Assembly (NCBI GenBank): GCA_045541375.1
Contig: JAZQJB010000083.1
Coordinates: 1-33,645 of the forward strand
Length of the DNA: 33,645 bases
Source of the DNA: CAG-390 sp045541375
GTDB lineage: Bacteria > Bacillota > Clostridia > Oscillospirales > CAG-272
Direction: 5' to 3'
Each line of letters opens with the position of its first letter. The stretch's first letter is position 1. Positions 1 through 6,934 of the stretch are shown here, one piece after another. The translations under genes and the position numbers were made by a program. The notes under the pieces were generated by a model that did not search any database, had not been told where the DNA came from, and saw nothing but the letters and a program-made list of their open reading frames with translations.

Positions 1-143
1 CGACCAACACCGAAAACATAGTCAAGATCCTCTGCTCCCTCGCCCACGACGACGGCTGTACCGTCATCATAGTCACCCACGACCCCGCGGTCGCCGAACA
101 AGCCGACGCCGTCCTCCAAATGAAAGACGGCGCGTGGATATGA
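1..143 (+). CDS. ABC transporter ATP-binding protein, C-terminal end (partial)
   Basis: The window opens inside this gene; the frame starting at base 3 gives 46 residues and ends at TGA 141-143. The visible part has the D-loop end and a hydrophobic strand followed by VTHDP, the H-loop (switch histidine) of ABC ATPases, then a short tail ending KDGAWI. In family terms this looks like the MacB/LolD-type ATPases that pair with separately encoded permeases, but the diagnostic Walker and signature motifs lie outside the window. It would act on the cytoplasmic face of the membrane, powering export or lipoprotein release. A strong hairpin follows 4 bases after the stop, so it is the last gene of its transcript. 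Confidence 0.8.
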   Translation, partial: TNTENIVKILCSLAHDDGCTVIIVTHDPAVAEQADAVLQMKDGAWI

Positions 144-147
144 AAAC

Positions 148-180
148 TACCCCCGCCGAAAACATTTTTCGGCGGGGGTA
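148..180. terminator. Hairpin after the ABC ATPase gene
   Basis: A perfect 15-bp inverted repeat (148-162 with 166-180, loop CAT) has a GC-rich core flanked by AAAA/TTTT, so it can work in either direction. It follows the ABC ATPase stop directly. It marks the boundary between ordinary chromosome and the rearranged tRNA-derived repeats to its right. Confidence 0.8.
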
Positions 181-202
181 ACAGTATGTATTTTTTGTGT
201 GG

Positions 203-258
203 GTAAAGGTGACCGGCACGGGAGATCGAAATACTTGCCTCGCTGTGAGGAGAATACG
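203..258 (-). repeat. Degenerate tRNA-Glu 3'-tail copy at the left island end
   Basis: Read on the minus strand, 208-225 corresponds to the T-arm/acceptor tail of the tRNA-Glu at 8893-8967, with two changes in the acceptor strand. The adjoining stretch (CGGGAGATCGAAATA then TTGCCTCGCTGTG) matches the copy at 8450-8500. It is probably a left attachment-site remnant of an integrative element that targeted the tRNA 3' end. Confidence 0.6.
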
Positions 259-366
259 GGAATCTGAACCCCCACGTGCGGATGAAGTGAGAGCGAAAAT
301 GAAATGCAGCTCGCCGCACGTTTTGTGTGTTTCCGCAAGCGGAAACACAGGGGGTTCTGATCCCAT
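259..366. repeat. Palindromic three-stem element, copy 1
   Basis: The ends GGAATCTGAACCCCC (259-273) and GGGGGTTCTGATCCC (352-366) are inverted repeats with a central mismatch, and form a closing stem. Inside are a CGTGCGG/CCGCACG stem and a stem around TTTCCGCAAGCGGAAA. The same architecture recurs at 8293-8398 and 8739-8840. On the minus strand the closing stem runs into a T-arm-like sequence. Short ORFs across it are accidental. Confidence 0.7.
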
Positions 367-370
367 TGAG

Positions 371-751
371 TTAGCAAAAAGAAAAGCCTCTCGCAAAGCG
401 AGAGGCTTTTCTTTTTGGTGAAGCTGAACTTTTCAAATCCGAAATGTCCCCATTAACAAACTCAACCAGTTGATCGAGCATGATGGTAACGGGTTGGCTG
501 CGATAATTAAACGATATAATAAGTCTGTCATCGAAAAGAACGATCGATTGCAGGAAACTGTCAAAAAGCCGTTGGCGTTGCTTTGGCATTGACAAGTCCA
601 TATTTCGGAACTTATCAAAGATGTACCAGATCTGATCCTCGGTAATTAGTTGAGATCCCATTTGTTCGCGCTCAATGTCGCACTTGATTCTTTCTTCTTC
701 TGCCTCAAGTTCTTCAAGGCGGGTTTTCGTTGAACGTGTGCACACTCCCAT
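371..751 (-). pseudogene. Large serine recombinase, C-terminal fragment
   Basis: The 126-residue frame resembles the end of large serine recombinases (resolvase/invertase family of integrative elements): a coiled coil rich in Glu/Arg (about residues 11-30), then the conserved pattern around MPKQRQRLFDSFLQSIVLFDD and an FNYR strand. The N-terminal catalytic domain and zinc ribbon are missing, so it cannot recombine DNA. The 5' end is cut abruptly next to an oppositely oriented ParB fragment. The last 18 or so codons are not protein-like: they read through TCACCA (the tRNA discriminator plus CCA) and the terminator hairpin at 376-416, taking their stop codon beyond it. It is likely a decayed integrase at its old attachment site. 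Confidence 0.75.
376..416. terminator. Terminator hairpin of a tRNA-tail unit (left copy)
   Basis: A perfect 19-bp palindrome (376-394 with 398-416, loop AAA) has A-rich and T-rich outer arms. It is followed at 416-421 by TGGTGA, the reverse complement of the tRNA discriminator and CCA. Its outer arms match the terminators at 8416-8444 and 8690-8722, but the core stem is different. Confidence 0.75.
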
Positions 752-754
752 TTA

Positions 755-1123
755 GTGGACGAAGGTAAGATTGCGCTGACACCTGCCGAAAAGTTATCTT
801 ATCTCAAAGAGGAAGAACAACTCGCCCTTGCCGATCTAATTCAAGATTATGATTCAACGCCTTCGCTTTCGCAAGCGGTCAAGCTCAAAGAAATGAGCGC
901 AAAGCAGATGCTTGATGCGGATGTGATGTTTGAGATTATGAGTCGCCCGAAGCCTAATCAGAAGGAAACTCTGAAACTTGACTTGGAAGCACTACGTAAT
1001 TTCTTTCCCGATTATACACCAAAGGATATGGAGAGCGCGATACTACAAATTTTGACCGAATGGCAAAAGAAAGAGCAGAGCAAGTTGCAGAGTCGCAGTA
1101 GCTGGGATAGAGAAGGGAGATGA
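755..1123 (+). pseudogene. ParB/RepB/Spo0J-family partition protein, C-terminal fragment
   Basis: The 122-residue frame starts at GTG with an upstream in-frame stop at 731. It matches my knowledge of the C-terminal half of ParB-like proteins of Firmicutes integrative and conjugative elements: an IALTPAEKLSYL helix, TPSLSQAVKLKEMS, IMS, then YTPKDMESAILQILTEWQKK. The N-terminal ParB nuclease/HTH part is absent, and the sequence begins at the junction with the recombinase fragment. It is almost certainly non-functional for plasmid-style partition. A shorter deletion derivative lies at 8084-8204. The following small ORF starts 4 bases after its stop, with GGGAG overlapping the end of this frame, so the two were once one operon. 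Confidence 0.7.
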
Positions 1124-1127
1124 ATAA

Positions 1128-1373
1128 TTGAGTTTGTATAAGAAATTGTATTATTTCGGTTTGTGGTTGCTCAGCAATAAGCTTGGACTGGCTGGAGGAG
1201 ATTCTTTAACCGTTGAGCTACCAACCAAAATTACCGATCATGAATATGAAGCTCTTGCTCGTAGCTTTTTGCCGTATATTCTTGAATACTTCAGTAAGGA
1301 AGAAAACATGAAAGATTTCGAAGAGTGGAAAGCCAAACGAAAGCTCCAAAAAGAAAAGAGGGTGCAGGCGTGA
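1128..1373 (+). CDS. Small hypothetical protein of integrative-element origin
   Basis: 81 residues from a TTG start preceded by GGGAGATGAATAA; the spacing supports this start although TTG is uncommon. The sequence is rich in aromatic residues at the N-terminus (LYKKLYYFGLWLL), has a central segment PTKITDHEYEALARSFLPYILEYFS, and a basic tail. The middle resembles small helical proteins encoded near recombinases in Clostridia mobile elements, but I cannot name a family. The stop codon lies in the loop of a terminator. It may still be translated if the fragmentary operon keeps a promoter; none is visible. It could also be a decaying relic, like its neighbour. Confidence 0.5.
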   Translation: MSLYKKLYYFGLWLLSNKLGLAGGDSLTVELPTKITDHEYEALARSFLPYILEYFSKEENMKDFEEWKAKRKLQKEKRVQA

Positions 1374-1385
1374 TGCCTGCACCCT
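1359..1385 (+). terminator. Intrinsic terminator of the ParB-remnant operon
   Basis: An 11-bp stem (1359-1369 with 1375-1385), with the stop codon of the 81-residue ORF in its loop, is followed by AAAATTT. A longer-stemmed relative sits at 8169-8203 with a run of T, in the deletion derivative of this same region. Confidence 0.7.
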
Positions 1386-1390
1386 AAAAT

Positions 1391-1480
1391 TTAATATGGA
1401 TAATTGAAGCAAAAAACAAATCCGAACACATCGTTTGTTACGAAGTAGTTCGGATTTATTTCTATTGATGACCCGTATGC
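1391..1480. repeat. 90-bp direct repeat, left copy, ending in a tRNA tail
   Basis: It matches 8204-8292 with about ten substitutions. It contains a terminator stem AAATCCGAAC/GTTCGGATTT (1418-1427 with 1448-1457). It ends with a decayed tRNA 3' tail in which TGG (CCA) has become TGA and the homology stops after GACCCGT. With the right copy it brackets the whole methyltransferase cargo, as expected for old attachment sites or a duplicated element end. Confidence 0.75.
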
Positions 1481-1522
1481 TTATTACTATGATATTTTAG
1501 TTAGCACTTACACTATTTGTTT

Positions 1523-2176
1523 TTATCTGGCAATGAAATACTTTGCAATTTCATCAGCAACAAGTTGGTGACCTGCTTTGGTAGGATGGTTAGTATGTGA
1601 CAAATATTTTGACAGATCGCTTTCTATCAATATGTTTCTATTATATGCTTCAAAGCTATCAGCCAAGCCTACATTATATTTATCAGCCAAGCTGCGTATT
1701 TGTTCGGTATGCTTGACTAATTGCTCCCAATGTTCATTCTTCTTATAATAGCTATTATCCCATGTCGGAGTACACAGAACAACCTTGATTTCCTCCGTCA
1801 AAGCATCATTTATCATACACTCCCATGCATGATAAGCCGATTCAAGACCTATAGCACGGTCATTTAGGCCATAATCGATTGTCAATATATCGGGCTTATG
1901 AGTAAGAACTTCTTCGCGAAAACGCTTCTTTCCCTGTTCGGAATTTTCTCCTCCTATGGCGGTAACGATAACATTTGTTACTGCAAATGGAAATCTCTCC
2001 TTGACCATACAGTGAAGCAAATGAGGATATGCCGAAAAAGTATTTACATACGGTGTTGCAAAGTAACCTGCAGGCACGCTATGTCCGTGACATACTATAT
2101 TAACAAGCCGATTCTTGGGCCAATGAAGCTTCATTTCGTTCAATACCGGATCTAAATAATCAATTCCTTGTATCAT
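1523..2176 (-). CDS. SGNH/GDSL-family hydrolase (probable esterase)
   Basis: 217 residues with SGNH-hydrolase blocks: block I as HGHSVPAGY (Ser33 the likely nucleophile; GHS instead of GDS), a Gly pair near 75-76, GLND at 103-106 (block III Asn), and NHP at 196-198 with the catalytic-type His197. The Asp that normally sits three residues before that His appears to be His194, which is unusual. There is no signal peptide, so it is probably cytoplasmic. Family members deacetylate or deacylate carbohydrates and other esters; the substrate is unknown. The start ATG has AAAGGAAA upstream. It lies downstream of the solute-binding protein gene on the same strand, with a hairpin between, so it may be co-expressed or separate. 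Confidence 0.8.
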   Translation of the reverse strand: MIQGIDYLDPVLNEMKLHWPKNRLVNIVCHGHSVPAGYFATPYVNTFSAYPHLLHCMVKERFPFAVTNVIVTAIGGENSEQGKKRFREEVLTHKPDILTIDYGLNDRAIGLESAYHAWECMINDALTEEIKVVLCTPTWDNSYYKKNEHWEQLVKHTEQIRSLADKYNVGLADSFEAYNRNILIESDLSKYLSHTNHPTKAGHQLVADEIAKYFIAR

Positions 2177-2263
2177 AATAAATTATTTCCTTTCTGTTTT
2201 TCTTGTACTTTTATAATGAACATTGTTTATAATTATAAATATCCCACGCAAAATAAAGATGGC

Positions 2264-2291
2264 AAGCGGGCGTGTTTTCACGCGCCCGCTT
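2264..2291 (-). terminator. Hairpin after the solute-binding protein gene
   Basis: A 9-bp GC-rich stem (AAGCGGGCG 2264-2272 with 2283-2291), with a possible inner CGTG/CACG pairing, lies 150 bases downstream of the lipoprotein stop. The T-tract in the minus direction is poor (TTTATTTT after a gap), so termination may be partial. Confidence 0.5.
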
Positions 2292-2446
2292 TACCGCATC
2301 GGAAGATACGCTGGTGGTAATAATATCAAGCATTGCCGGGATTCCTAATCGTCAATTAATCTGCTTTTATGGCAAACATCACAATAAGCGGGAATCACAG
2401 ATTTACCGGAGTCGATCATAAAAGAATCGAAAACGATTTAAGGGAT

Positions 2447-3961
2447 TTAATCGATAGCCTTGAAGCTGTCTGTGATATCTTTAAGCAGTTTGGGAAGAGT
2501 TCTCGTATAAGGCTTGCTTGCGGTTGCCCAGCTTGTTGCTTTAGATGCACCCCAGCTCCATTGACCGCTCATATTGCCGAGGGTGTCGTTGAAGAGTCTT
2601 CCGAAATCAAATACGATTCCCGCACGGATAATATCGTACATCTGGGATTCAACGGAAGTATCGGAATATCTGAGCTTGAAGGTAGTCTCGAAGACTGCGG
2701 GAGAGGTCAGGCGGTAAGCCTCACTTGCCCAGCATTCAAGAACCGCTGCGGCGCGGTCTATATCTTCTGAAAGGGCGTAAATCGAATAGAAGGATATGGG
2801 GTTGCCGACCAAGGTAATATAGTTTTCCTGATCGTTATTATACTTGGGAACAGGAACAATACCGTGCGTGAAGTCACCTGTAAGGTAGTTTGCAATGTCA
2901 TGGTGACGAGCCAGGGACATCAGTGCGTTTCCGTTACAGAATACCTTATGATACTTGGTATTATCGACATACACGGTTCCGGTAGTGACCCAGGCACCTA
3001 TTGAATCGCTAAGATCGATAGCCTTATCGCCGAAGTAGTCATCGGAGATCTTGAAGAGATTTTCGGGATCTTTTTCTGCCTGTCTCAGGCCGGAACCATA
3101 GTAAAGAGAGTCAAAATGCCACCAAAGAGTGGACATACCGTAAAAGTCGTTTTCATTTGCGGAATTAGAGTTATCCAGATCCTGATACATATCCTTGGTG
3201 AGGAGCTGGAAGGTTTCGATGTTCCAGTTGTTATCAAGAACGTACTTGGAGGGTTCTGTGAGATCGGGATAATTCTTGAAAAGATTCTTGTTATAGAAAA
3301 CCGCGTACATCTGATGAATGGAGTTGGTGGAAATATCACCGGAAACGAAGTACATCTTATCGCCTATCGTTGCTGTCTCGAGCATGACCTCGGGCCACCA
3401 GGGCTTTTCAAAGTCGAGATATTTTGCCTTCATAAGGTCTGCGCAGTAGCCGTACATTGAGGTGAGCGCGATAGTTAAGGAGTGAGCGGATATAATGTCA
3501 TACGTTGTGTCGCCGGCTGCATACTGATTGCCGACGTGATTTGCATAATTCGCACCGACGTTGTTGTTGTACTGACCCTTGATGCCTACCCACTCAAAGG
3601 TAATGCCCAATTGGGATTCAACGTTTGCGTTACGCTGGTAGATAGCGTCGTTAATAATTTCGCCATTAGTGTTTTCAACAAAGAATTCGGGATTTTCAAC
3701 GTCAGTCCACCAAAGAACAGTGACCTTCTCGCCGCCGAAATCAAGCTCTTCGGGAAGGGAGCTCTTGAGGAATCCGTTCTCGTCATAGGGGCTCTCGGTT
3801 TCCTCAACCACCGCCGAAGTATCGGGAGCGACCGTTGCGGCGGGAGCTTTTGTTGTTTCGTCAGAGGATCCCTCTGCGGGATCTGCTGTGTTGCTGCACG
3901 AAATGACGGGCAGTGCCATAATCAGGCAGAGGATGAGTGAAATAATTCTTTTGATTTTCAT
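2447..3961 (-). CDS. Extracellular solute-binding lipoprotein (ABC family 1 type)
   Basis: 504 residues. The start is taken at the second Met (MKIKR) because GGAGG lies 7 bases upstream; the earlier Met would have its own coding sequence over that site. A signal peptide with lipobox LPVISC (Cys about residue 22) is followed by a Thr/Ala/Glu-rich linker and a family-1 solute-binding fold with many Trp/Tyr residues, as in sugar binders. It is anchored to the outer face of the membrane and should capture a solute for an ABC importer. No permease or ATPase lies nearby, so it would share a transporter or act as a sensor. It is the last gene of the AraC-corrinoid operon, 34 bases after the URO-D-like gene, suggesting it delivers the methylated substrate. 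Confidence 0.88.
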   Translation of the reverse strand: MKIKRIISLILCLIMALPVISCSNTADPAEGSSDETTKAPAATVAPDTSAVVEETESPYDENGFLKSSLPEELDFGGEKVTVLWWTDVENPEFFVENTNGEIINDAIYQRNANVESQLGITFEWVGIKGQYNNNVGANYANHVGNQYAAGDTTYDIISAHSLTIALTSMYGYCADLMKAKYLDFEKPWWPEVMLETATIGDKMYFVSGDISTNSIHQMYAVFYNKNLFKNYPDLTEPSKYVLDNNWNIETFQLLTKDMYQDLDNSNSANENDFYGMSTLWWHFDSLYYGSGLRQAEKDPENLFKISDDYFGDKAIDLSDSIGAWVTTGTVYVDNTKYHKVFCNGNALMSLARHHDIANYLTGDFTHGIVPVPKYNNDQENYITLVGNPISFYSIYALSEDIDRAAAVLECWASEAYRLTSPAVFETTFKLRYSDTSVESQMYDIIRAGIVFDFGRLFNDTLGNMSGQWSWGASKATSWATASKPYTRTLPKLLKDITDSFKAID

Positions 3962-3995
3962 AATTGCCTCCATTTTATATTTTTTAATTAAATCC

Positions 3996-5234
3996 TTAAG
4001 GTTGCCAATATTCGGATATGGTTTCCTTCGCGAGCTGAACGTAACGCCTACCGCGCTCGTAGTCGCCGAAGATGGTGCCGACCTCTCTTTGAGCCACCTC
4101 GAGCAAGCATCCGCTCGACGCTTTACTGATATCTCTAAAGCATCTTCTTATAGCGTCTTCGTCAAGGGGCCCCGGCTCGGTTACGTACTCGGCCCTCGGC
4201 TTACTGTAATATACAACACGGCTTCCGCGCAGATACTCGCCGACCTGCTCCTCGTTATTAAAGGGGGATACAGAAAGCTTACGTAGATTATCCCATTTGG
4301 AAAGGTAATCGACCCAAAGGTTGTCCACTCTTTCACAACAGCCATATGAAAGCAATCCAAAACGCTTGACCATACGGTCGAAATAAGGATAAACGAATTC
4401 TCCATACATAGCAGGAGATACCGCAGTTGTTTCCTGTGATTCAAGGAAGCCCCAGACCTGCTTCGTGGACGTTATGTTACCGTCGGAGGGGAGCTCATCG
4501 GTAAATGCGAAGGATTCCTGAGCAACACGGGAGAATCCATTTGTCGGAAGAAGCAGTTTGTTTTCTTCTAAATAATCATAGTATCTCTCGTATACCTTCG
4601 TTGCCATATCCATCAGCTCGTGCAGCTTTTCGGGGCAGTCATACATTGACATATAGTATGTCTCCATATTGATCAGCATTACCAAAGGATTGGTGATAGC
4701 CCCCTTCAGGGATGCCTGCATAATGCGAGACGGAAGAATATCCCCGAATATGCTGTCCGCAAGAGCGCACCATTCTTTTGTGCCTTCCATATCAACAGTA
4801 AAACCGCCGCCGCGGAAAATATCGAAATCTTCCTCTATATCGTCGGTCAACGGCTCAATATGAAATCCGATAGAATCCTTTGCCTTGGTTATTATCGGAT
4901 TTGCGCCGAAAGGAGAGCCTTTTACAAACATATTTACTTCAAATCTATCCGAGATCGGAGTATCGTCGTCGAAAAGCTCTCTGCCGACCATCGAGGACAG
5001 AAGCTGCCACTCCATTTTTCGTGCCTCTTTGCCTTCACAACGCATACGCGGACTTATGACCTCGCGCGTGAAATTCGAAAACAAAAGTCTCACCGTCGGT
5101 GTGTCGCGTACACCGCTGGCTTGCTTATCCCACATTTCAAGGATCTCGTCGTTGCGCAAACAGTTTGCAAGTGCCGCCTTACGAGCCGCCAGCTCGCGCA
5201 ATATTTCGCGGTCCTTCAAAGATACGTTTATCAT
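3996..5234 (-). CDS. Uroporphyrinogen decarboxylase (URO-D) superfamily protein, methyltransferase-like
   Basis: 412 residues. The start ATG has TAGGAG 8 bases upstream; an earlier TTG lies within that site. The sequence resembles the diverged URO-D superfamily proteins of gut Clostridia: a long helical N-terminus, a conserved core TNPLVML, and near residues 298-301 GCCE followed by a segment LRKLSVSP. In corrinoid methyltransferases the equivalent strand end carries His/Cys zinc ligands, so Cys299/Cys300 may bind zinc; that is inference. True heme-pathway HemE is unlikely given the length and the corrinoid neighbours. It may transfer methyl groups between a substrate and the adjacent corrinoid protein. 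It sits 32 bases downstream of the MtaA-like gene in one operon. Confidence 0.75.
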   Translation of the reverse strand: MINVSLKDREILRELAARKAALANCLRNDEILEMWDKQASGVRDTPTVRLLFSNFTREVISPRMRCEGKEARKMEWQLLSSMVGRELFDDDTPISDRFEVNMFVKGSPFGANPIITKAKDSIGFHIEPLTDDIEEDFDIFRGGGFTVDMEGTKEWCALADSIFGDILPSRIMQASLKGAITNPLVMLINMETYYMSMYDCPEKLHELMDMATKVYERYYDYLEENKLLLPTNGFSRVAQESFAFTDELPSDGNITSTKQVWGFLESQETTAVSPAMYGEFVYPYFDRMVKRFGLLSYGCCERVDNLWVDYLSKWDNLRKLSVSPFNNEEQVGEYLRGSRVVYYSKPRAEYVTEPGPLDEDAIRRCFRDISKASSGCLLEVAQREVGTIFGDYERGRRYVQLAKETISEYWQP

Positions 5235-5266
5235 AGCAAAAACTCCTATCAAATGAATTTATTATT

Positions 5267-6283
5267 TTATTTGCCATAAAACTCGCGCTGAGCCGCAAAA
5301 AACGCATCAATATTTTCCCACGGTGTCATTGGCGGGATGTCGCAACCCGACGACAAAACGAAATTAGGAAATTTTGAGCATTTATTCAGTAATGCCAGCG
5401 TTTCCTCTCTTACTCTGTCGGGAGTTCCCATACGAAGTACACCTGCCGGGTCGATGTTACCCATTACAACAACATCAGACGGGACTTTTGCAATGATATC
5501 TTTCTCCAGATCCACCGCATTTCCAAAATGATAAGCTGCACATCCTGTCGCCATAATAGAATCGATCATCAGCGGCACGTTGTTTCCGCAATTATGATAA
5601 ATTATAATGAACTCATCGCTCTGAACCGCGTCAACTATTTTCTTGACGTAAGGCGAGGCAAATTCCTCTTCGAGTGTGGGAGAAAGAAGTCCCGCAACCG
5701 GCTCCGCCATTACTATACCGTTCGCCCCTACCGATTTGTATGCCTTGGCATATTGGATCAGAAAAGAGGTGACCTTTTCAAGTACAATATGTACCATGTC
5801 GGGATCATCATAGCAATCCATCATTATCTCGGAAACGTCAAGCAGTCTGGCGGCAAGGGAGAATGGACCGATCATACCTGCGAGCACAGGGCGATCCGTT
5901 ATCACTTTACATGCTTTTTCTATCGCATCAATATATAGCTGAGTCCTTCCGCTTCCCACCTCGGGTATTTGAAGCGCTTCAGCCTCATCCATATCGTTTA
6001 TTATTCTTCCCTTGACCGTAGGAACTTCGTCATCGGATACTGCAACCTCAGCGCAGAAGCACTCTGCCTCAACCGACAGATCCATAAAGCTGACAGAAGC
6101 TGCGGTATCCGTTCTGTCGGCTACCGCCTTCATTCCATTCGCCTGCAATGCGCTATCCGAAATAAGCTCGCGAACTGTAACACCCAAAAGACTCACGCAT
6201 GGGAAAGACAGGATCGGAATGGATTTCTTCTCACCGGATCTTTTGAAGGAATCTATCCATTGTTTCATATCGCGATTTAACAT
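5267..6283 (-). CDS. MtaA/MtbA-like methylcobamide methyltransferase (URO-D family)
   Basis: 338 residues, the usual length for this family. The likely zinc-binding set is visible: His230-x-Cys232 in YHNCGN and Cys314 in SSGCDIPP, matching the H-x-C...C ligands of methylcobamide:thiol methyltransferases MtaA/MtbA. Other family segments are GPF at 139-141, the EP in MAEPVAG and GNIDP near 276. In archaea these enzymes move methyl from a corrinoid protein to coenzyme M; in Clostridia the acceptor is usually different (e.g. tetrahydrofolate or another thiol). Here it would work with the corrinoid protein encoded immediately upstream. Its ribosome site (GGAGAAGGAC) overlaps the corrinoid stop codon, so translation is probably coupled. 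Confidence 0.85.
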   Translation of the reverse strand: MLNRDMKQWIDSFKRSGEKKSIPILSFPCVSLLGVTVRELISDSALQANGMKAVADRTDTAASVSFMDLSVEAECFCAEVAVSDDEVPTVKGRIINDMDEAEALQIPEVGSGRTQLYIDAIEKACKVITDRPVLAGMIGPFSLAARLLDVSEIMMDCYDDPDMVHIVLEKVTSFLIQYAKAYKSVGANGIVMAEPVAGLLSPTLEEEFASPYVKKIVDAVQSDEFIIIYHNCGNNVPLMIDSIMATGCAAYHFGNAVDLEKDIIAKVPSDVVVMGNIDPAGVLRMGTPDRVREETLALLNKCSKFPNFVLSSGCDIPPMTPWENIDAFFAAQREFYGK

Positions 6284-6298
6284 ATTAAGTCCTTCTCC

Positions 6299-6934
6299 TT
6301 AATCCTTGCAAAATTCCACAGCCGCATCTGCTGCACTTGCCGCATCGACCGTATAACAGTCAGCGCCTATTTTGTCGCAATACTCCTGCGAAACAGGTGC
6401 TCCGCCTATCATAATTTTCACCTTGTCTCTGATGCCCTTTTCTTCTGCTAATTTCACCACTTCCGCCATAACAGGCATAGTGGTCGTGAGAAGAGCCGAG
6501 CAACAGATCACACGGCAATTTTGCTCGATAGCCGTCTCGACAAAAGTCTCCGGTGCGACGTCGGTTCCAAGATCAATAACCTCTAGCCCCTTTCCTTCAA
6601 GCATCATTTTTACAAGATTCTTTCCTATATCATGAAGATCTCCCTGAACTGTACCAATGCAAACCTTGCCAACCGCACGCTGCCCTGTTTCCTCAAGATG
6701 GGGCTTCAATATCTGCGCACCCATATTCATTGCTCTTGCCGCAACGAGAACCTCGGGAACAAACACCTCATTGTTTTTGAACTTTTCACCAATAATGCTC
6801 ATACCACTCAGCAAACCTTCGTTGAGAATATCGTTAGGCTTTACTCCCTCATCAAGTGCCTGCTGTACAAGCTGTTTTACTATTTTAGATTTACCTTTTT
6901 GAAGATTTTCAGAAATATCATTCAAAATCCCCAT
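6299..6934 (-). CDS. Free corrinoid protein from an internal start (alternative product)
   Basis: Within the AraC-corrinoid frame, ATG at 6934 is preceded by AAAGGAG at exactly 8 bases. Translation from here gives 211 residues, the normal size and N-terminus of stand-alone MtbC/MttC-type corrinoid proteins (MGILNDISENLQ..., then ALDEGV). The Rossmann part carries GDLHDIG with His101, SALLTTTM and GGAP at 178-181. It would shuttle methyl groups on cobalamin in the cytoplasm between the two URO-D-family enzymes encoded downstream. The same stretch is therefore probably made twice: as a regulator domain and, in larger amount, as the free methyl carrier. Confidence 0.7.
   Translation of the reverse strand: MGILNDISENLQKGKSKIVKQLVQQALDEGVKPNDILNEGLLSGMSIIGEKFKNNEVFVPEVLVAARAMNMGAQILKPHLEETGQRAVGKVCIGTVQGDLHDIGKNLVKMMLEGKGLEVIDLGTDVAPETFVETAIEQNCRVICCSALLTTTMPVMAEVVKLAEEKGIRDKVKIMIGGAPVSQEYCDKIGADCYTVDAASAADAAVEFCKD

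Noticed and set aside
73..421. Short ORFs across 73-421 on both strands
   Set aside because: They run through the terminator, tRNA remnants and palindromes; the apparent proteins are translations of repeats.
3962..3973. Earlier Met start for the solute-binding lipoprotein
   Set aside because: The GGAGG ribosome site lies between the two ATGs, so the second one is used and gives a normal signal peptide.
3996..5234. Calling the 412-residue URO-D-like protein HemE (heme pathway)
   Set aside because: The length, the GCCE segment and the corrinoid/MtaA neighbours fit a methyl-transfer role better; no other heme genes are near.
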